Of a DNA stretch of 64,000 bases, positions 60,491 to 64,000 are shown in pieces. The position numbers and the translations under genes are program-made. The stretch lies in assembly GCA_942492025.1 (NCBI GenBank), contig CALODJ010000001.1:332480-396479 (forward strand), given 5' to 3'. The DNA comes from JABDQW01 sp942492025 (GTDB lineage: Bacteria; Pseudomonadota; Gammaproteobacteria; SZUA-229). The notes under the pieces are model-generated. The model ran no database searches. It saw only the letters and a list, made by a program, of their open reading frames with translations, and was not told the origin of the DNA. Every line of letters starts with the position of its first letter. Positions within the stretch are counted from its first letter, which is position 1.

Positions 60491-63400
60491 ATGGCTGCCC
60501 CCAGCAACTTTGAGTTTTTACAAGAGCATGACCCGGTTTTCTACCAATTAGGCTCGGCTGCAGAAAGTGCTTTTGCTGGTGATCCAAACACCACCCTGAT
60601 TAAATTACGCCAACTTGCAGAGGCTCTGGCGCAAGACCTTGCTGCCAGAACTGGTATTCAATTTGATGAAACCACAAGCCAGGCCGATCTGCTGTATAAG
60701 CTAAATCGTGAAATTCGGCTCGATCCTGTTATTAAAGACCTTTTTCATACACTTCGTATAGAGGGAAACAGGGCGACTCACCAGTTCAAGACCCTGCACA
60801 AAGAAGCAATGGATGGTTTGCGCATTGCACGTGCACTGGCCGTCTGGTTTCACCAGTCTTTCGGTATACAGGGGGCGAAGTTTAAACCCGGTCCGTTTTT
60901 ACCGCCTCAAGATCCGAGTGAACAGCTACGCAAGCATCAGGCAGAGATTGAGCAGCTGAAAGCAACACTTACTGATACCAGTCAGCAACTGGAAAGCAAT
61001 CAAATACTTTCAGACATGATCGCCCGTGAGAAGGAAGAATATGCAGAATTGGCAGAACAGATGGATGCTGAAGCTCGTGTATATGAACAGTTGGCAACCG
61101 AGCATGAAGGTGCGCTCATACAACAGCAATTAGAATTTGAAAATCGCTTAAAGGAATTGCAAGAAAAACTTGACGATAAGCATCAGAAAAACCAGCTGAA
61201 AGCAAAACAGCAGGTTAGTGACAGCACCCAAAAAGCATCTAAGCAATTCACACTCAATGAAGAACTGACCCGTATCATTATCGACCAGCAGCTAATTAAT
61301 GCTGGCTGGGAAGCTGATACACAGGAACTAAGGTACTCTAAAGGCGCCAGGCCTGAAAAAGGCAAAAACAAAGCTATTTCTGAATGGCCGACAAAAGGTC
61401 AGCAGTCTGCAGACTACATATTATTTGCTGGTTTAATACCTGTCGCAGTTGTTGAAGCAAAACGTGAAAATATTGATGTTGCAGGAAAAATAGGACAGGC
61501 AGAGCGATACTCTTCAGGATTCAGCCCTTTAAATGAAATGCAGCCGGCTTGGCAAAAAGAAGGCCGTACGATCGCATGGCCTGATAGTGAGGATGGTCAT
61601 TTTCAGGTTCCTTTTGCTTATTCAAGTAATGGAAAGCCCTTTGTAAAACAACTGGCAGAAAAATCTGGAACCTGGTTCCGTGACCTGCGAGAACCGTCAA
61701 ACTTATCAAAGCCGCTCGACAGTTTTCATAGCCCTGAAGGACTCCTGGACAAACTAACGCGTAATAAAGACGCGGCAGAAGAGGCATTAAGGCAGGAAGG
61801 TTTCGCCTATTTAAAACTGCGTGATTACCAAGAAAAAGCTATACAGAAAGTTGAAGAGGCACTGGAGAATGATCAAACCGAATGTCTGCTGGCAATGGCC
61901 ACAGGTACGGGTAAGACACGAACGATTATCGGACTAATGTACCGTTTTCTAAAAGCGGAACGATTCAAGCGGATACTGTTTCTGGTCGATAGAACTGCCC
62001 TTGGCCAGCAGGCTCTGGATGCTTTTAACGACGCACCGCTGGAACAGAATCAGTCACTCTCAAAAATATACAATGTCGCAGAGCTTGGTGATATGGCGGC
62101 CGAAGCCGAAACCAGGATTCAGGTCGCAACGGTGCAGGCGATGGTCCGCCGTATCTTCCAGTCAGATACACCGCCCGTTGTCGATGAGTTTGACTGTATT
62201 ATTATTGATGAGGCTCATAGAGGATACACCCTCGATCAGGAAATGACGGAAGGCGAAATGGTGGCTCGCGACCTGAGTCAGTATCTGTCCAGTTACCGCA
62301 GAGTGCTCGACTACTTCGATGCAGTTAAAATTGGCATGACCGCAACCCCGGCGAAGCACACCACGGAAATCTTTGGAAAACCTATTTATACCTACTCATA
62401 CCGTGAAGCAGTCGCAGATGACTGGCTAATAGATCATGAACCGCCTATCCGTTATGAAACTCTGCTAACCCAGAACGGCATACACTTCGACAAGGGTGAA
62501 ACCGTCAGTGCCATCAATACCGGTACAGGTGAGATCGAGACAGCAGAACTGGAAGACGAACAAAACTTTGAAACAGAAGCATTTAATCGTCGAGTCATCA
62601 CCGAAGGTTTTAATAAAGTTATCTGTACACAGCTTGCTCAGGAGTTAGACCCATTTAGCGATGAAAAAGTGATGATCTTCTGCGCCAGGGATTTACATGC
62701 AGATATGGTCAAGCGCCTGTTAGACGAGGCATTCAAAGAGTTATATGGCGATGAATACAATGAAGCCGCCGTTAGAAAAATTACTGGCGGTAGCGACAAA
62801 GTCGATAAATTGATTCGCCGTTACAAGAATGAACGCTATCCGAATATCGCGATTACCGTGGAGCTGTTAACCACAGGTATCGATGTTCCAAAAATCTGTC
62901 ACCTGGTCTTTTTACGAAGAGTCCGCTCGCGTATTCTCTATGAACAGATGGTCGGCAGGGCGACGCGCCGTTGTGATGAAATTGGTAAAACCGTGTTCAA
63001 GATATACGATCCGGTTGATCTGTATGCTGCCTTGCAGGAAGTCAGTACAATGAAACCACTGGTGAAAAATCCAAACATAACAATGGAGCAGCTGGTACTT
63101 GAACTGACCGATGAAAAGAGCTTTGAAGCCCCCGGAAACCAGCCAGATACAAATCATGCGGATGATGTACTCGATGCATTAAACCAGAAACTGATGCGTG
63201 TATTACGCAAGGCGACTAAAAAGGCAGAAAAACAACCGTCGCTTAAGCAAAAACTGGATGAATTAGAGCAAACTTGGGGGATCGAACCGGGTAAATTGCA
63301 TCGTCACCTTCATAAAATGGGGGCCAGAGAAGCGGGGGAGTTTGTTAAAACCCACAGCAATCTCATTCAACAACTAGATGAAGTGAAAACACTACTCGGT

Positions 63401-63976
63401 TCAGAGCAAAACCCAATCATCTATGAAGGCGAAGATGAGCTCAGGAAGCGCTCTCAGGATTATGGCGTAACCGAAAAGCCAAAAGACTACCTCGATAGTT
63501 TCAACGACTTTATTAACCAGCAGGTAAATCAGTCAGCAGCCCTGTCCGTTATCGTTAATAAACCCAAAGACCTCACCCGCGAACAGCTTCGCGAGGTGCG
63601 ATTGTTACTCGACCAACACGGCTTCAGCGAGGCAAAATTAAAAACTGCCTGGCGCAACCAGACCAACCAGGAGATTGCTGCCAGTATTATCGGTTACATC
63701 CGGCAGGCGGCACTGGGCGAAGCACTGGTCCCATTTGACCAGCGAGTACACAATGCCATGCAATCTATTTATGCTATGCACAGTTGGTCTCCGGTACAGC
63801 GCAAGTGGCTGGAACGGTTAGCCAAGCAGCTGGTGCATGAAGTCATCCTGGATAAACAGTTTATTAATGATTTACCGGCATTCAATGGCGGTGCCAAACA
63901 GCTGAATAAGGTACTAAATAACGAATTAGACAGTGTTCTCGACGAGTTGAGAGATCATATGTGGGAAGCCAGCTAA
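60491..63976 (+). CDS. hsdR: Type I restriction enzyme, HsdR subunit
   Basis: 1161 aa from ATG 60491 (a TTG at 60455 is in frame but lacks a ribosome site). The N-terminal DUF4145-like helical domain and a long coiled coil (about 150-250) are followed by the HSDR_N nuclease with ADYILFAGLIPVAVVEAKRE, the PD-ExK active site. The helicase motor has ATGTGKTRTIIGLMY near 470 and IIDEAHRGYTL near 573, the helicase C-terminal domain has VELLTTGIDVPK and MVGRATRR, and an EcoEI-type C-terminal domain completes it. It translocates and cuts DNA together with HsdM and HsdS, which are not in the window and may follow. Confidence 0.93.
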   Translation: MAAPSNFEFLQEHDPVFYQLGSAAESAFAGDPNTTLIKLRQLAEALAQDLAARTGIQFDETTSQADLLYKLNREIRLDPVIKDLFHTLRIEGNRATHQFKTLHKEAMDGLRIARALAVWFHQSFGIQGAKFKPGPFLPPQDPSEQLRKHQAEIEQLKATLTDTSQQLESNQILSDMIAREKEEYAELAEQMDAEARVYEQLATEHEGALIQQQLEFENRLKELQEKLDDKHQKNQLKAKQQVSDSTQKASKQFTLNEELTRIIIDQQLINAGWEADTQELRYSKGARPEKGKNKAISEWPTKGQQSADYILFAGLIPVAVVEAKRENIDVAGKIGQAERYSSGFSPLNEMQPAWQKEGRTIAWPDSEDGHFQVPFAYSSNGKPFVKQLAEKSGTWFRDLREPSNLSKPLDSFHSPEGLLDKLTRNKDAAEEALRQEGFAYLKLRDYQEKAIQKVEEALENDQTECLLAMATGTGKTRTIIGLMYRFLKAERFKRILFLVDRTALGQQALDAFNDAPLEQNQSLSKIYNVAELGDMAAEAETRIQVATVQAMVRRIFQSDTPPVVDEFDCIIIDEAHRGYTLDQEMTEGEMVARDLSQYLSSYRRVLDYFDAVKIGMTATPAKHTTEIFGKPIYTYSYREAVADDWLIDHEPPIRYETLLTQNGIHFDKGETVSAINTGTGEIETAELEDEQNFETEAFNRRVITEGFNKVICTQLAQELDPFSDEKVMIFCARDLHADMVKRLLDEAFKELYGDEYNEAAVRKITGGSDKVDKLIRRYKNERYPNIAITVELLTTGIDVPKICHLVFLRRVRSRILYEQMVGRATRRCDEIGKTVFKIYDPVDLYAALQEVSTMKPLVKNPNITMEQLVLELTDEKSFEAPGNQPDTNHADDVLDALNQKLMRVLRKATKKAEKQPSLKQKLDELEQTWGIEPGKLHRHLHKMGAREAGEFVKTHSNLIQQLDEVKTLLGSEQNPIIYEGEDELRKRSQDYGVTEKPKDYLDSFNDFINQQVNQSAALSVIVNKPKDLTREQLREVRLLLDQHGFSEAKLKTAWRNQTNQEIAASIIGYIRQAALGEALVPFDQRVHNAMQSIYAMHSWSPVQRKWLERLAKQLVHEVILDKQFINDLPAFNGGAKQLNKVLNNELDSVLDELRDHMWEAS

Positions 63977-64000
63977 GTAAAACTGCTAAATCTAAAGCCT

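Noticed and set aside
1..64000. CRISPR arrays, rRNA genes and retron-like RNA/RT pairs.
   Set aside because: I looked for regularly spaced repeats, rRNA motifs and complete RT genes and saw none; the only RT is a group II intron fragment.

Overview
The window looks like a chromosome segment of a gammaproteobacterium. The order pncC - thpR - recA - recX - alaS - lysC - csrA - tRNA-Ser is a familiar gammaproteobacterial arrangement, and every gene in that block reads as full length. I cannot name the genus from sequence alone. The rest is mobile or accessory DNA: a mosaic of broken mobile elements on the left, and a large integrative conjugative element (ICE) inserted at a tRNA-Arg gene on the right.

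Layout. (1) 1-10.9 kb is a junkyard of mobile DNA. It holds fragments of a tyrosine recombinase, an IS91-type transposase piece cut by the 3' end of a group II intron, a suspicious G-homopolymer stretch, two almost identical 1115-bp insertion sequences (1707-2821 and 8111-9225), an IS3-family element with a -1 frameshift signal, a truncated DDE transposase and a VapC/AbrB-type toxin-antitoxin pair. Among these sit a PsiE-like membrane protein, a tandem universal stress protein and a VWA/DnaJ gene pair. (2) 11-13.2 kb carries an AT-rich MFS transporter gene and a NYN-domain (putative RNase) gene with a C-terminal LOTUS-like region. (3) 13.5-22.4 kb is the conserved core block, ending in a 164-bp tandem repeat built on the 5' end of tRNA-Ser, the intact tRNA-Ser(GCT) and tRNA-Arg(ACG). 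(4) From 22.39 kb to the window end is an ICE of the class whose transfer genes carry the TIGR037xx names (G-type mating-pair formation, PFGI-1/SPI-7-like). It starts with an integrase ending 6 bp from tRNA-Arg. Then come AlpA, a CI/LexA-like repressor diverging from a small Cro-like gene, ParB, DUF2857, STY4528, PFL_4669, a ParM-like actin, STY4534, RadC and DUF6573. A long structured non-coding stretch and an Integrase_1 recombinase follow, and then the transfer genes from PilL to TraG.

Within the transfer genes, PilL, the transglycosylase, TraD, the pilin-like genes, the VirB8-like and TraK/TraB-like genes, a lipoprotein, TraC/VirB4, and TIGR03757/03756/03755 with TraG would build the mating channel and pilus. 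RadC, STY4534 and ParB/ParM would serve element maintenance, and the repressor pair would gate excision and transfer. Cargo sits between TraC and TIGR03757 (an HNH endonuclease frame broken by one amber codon, plus an unknown protein) and after TraG (an AlbA_2-domain gene and a type I restriction HsdR). No relaxase, topoisomerase III, ParA or DnaB is visible, and the right end of the element is not in the window.

The element as read is probably not transfer-competent. An IS66-family element with a perfect 8-bp target duplication splits traG, and STY4528, Integrase_1, TIGR03752, TIGR03751 and traC each contain frameshifts or an in-frame stop. Nearly all the frameshifts are single extra G/C bases, so sequencing error has to be excluded before calling this decay. 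All family names come from recognising protein motifs by eye; no database search was run.
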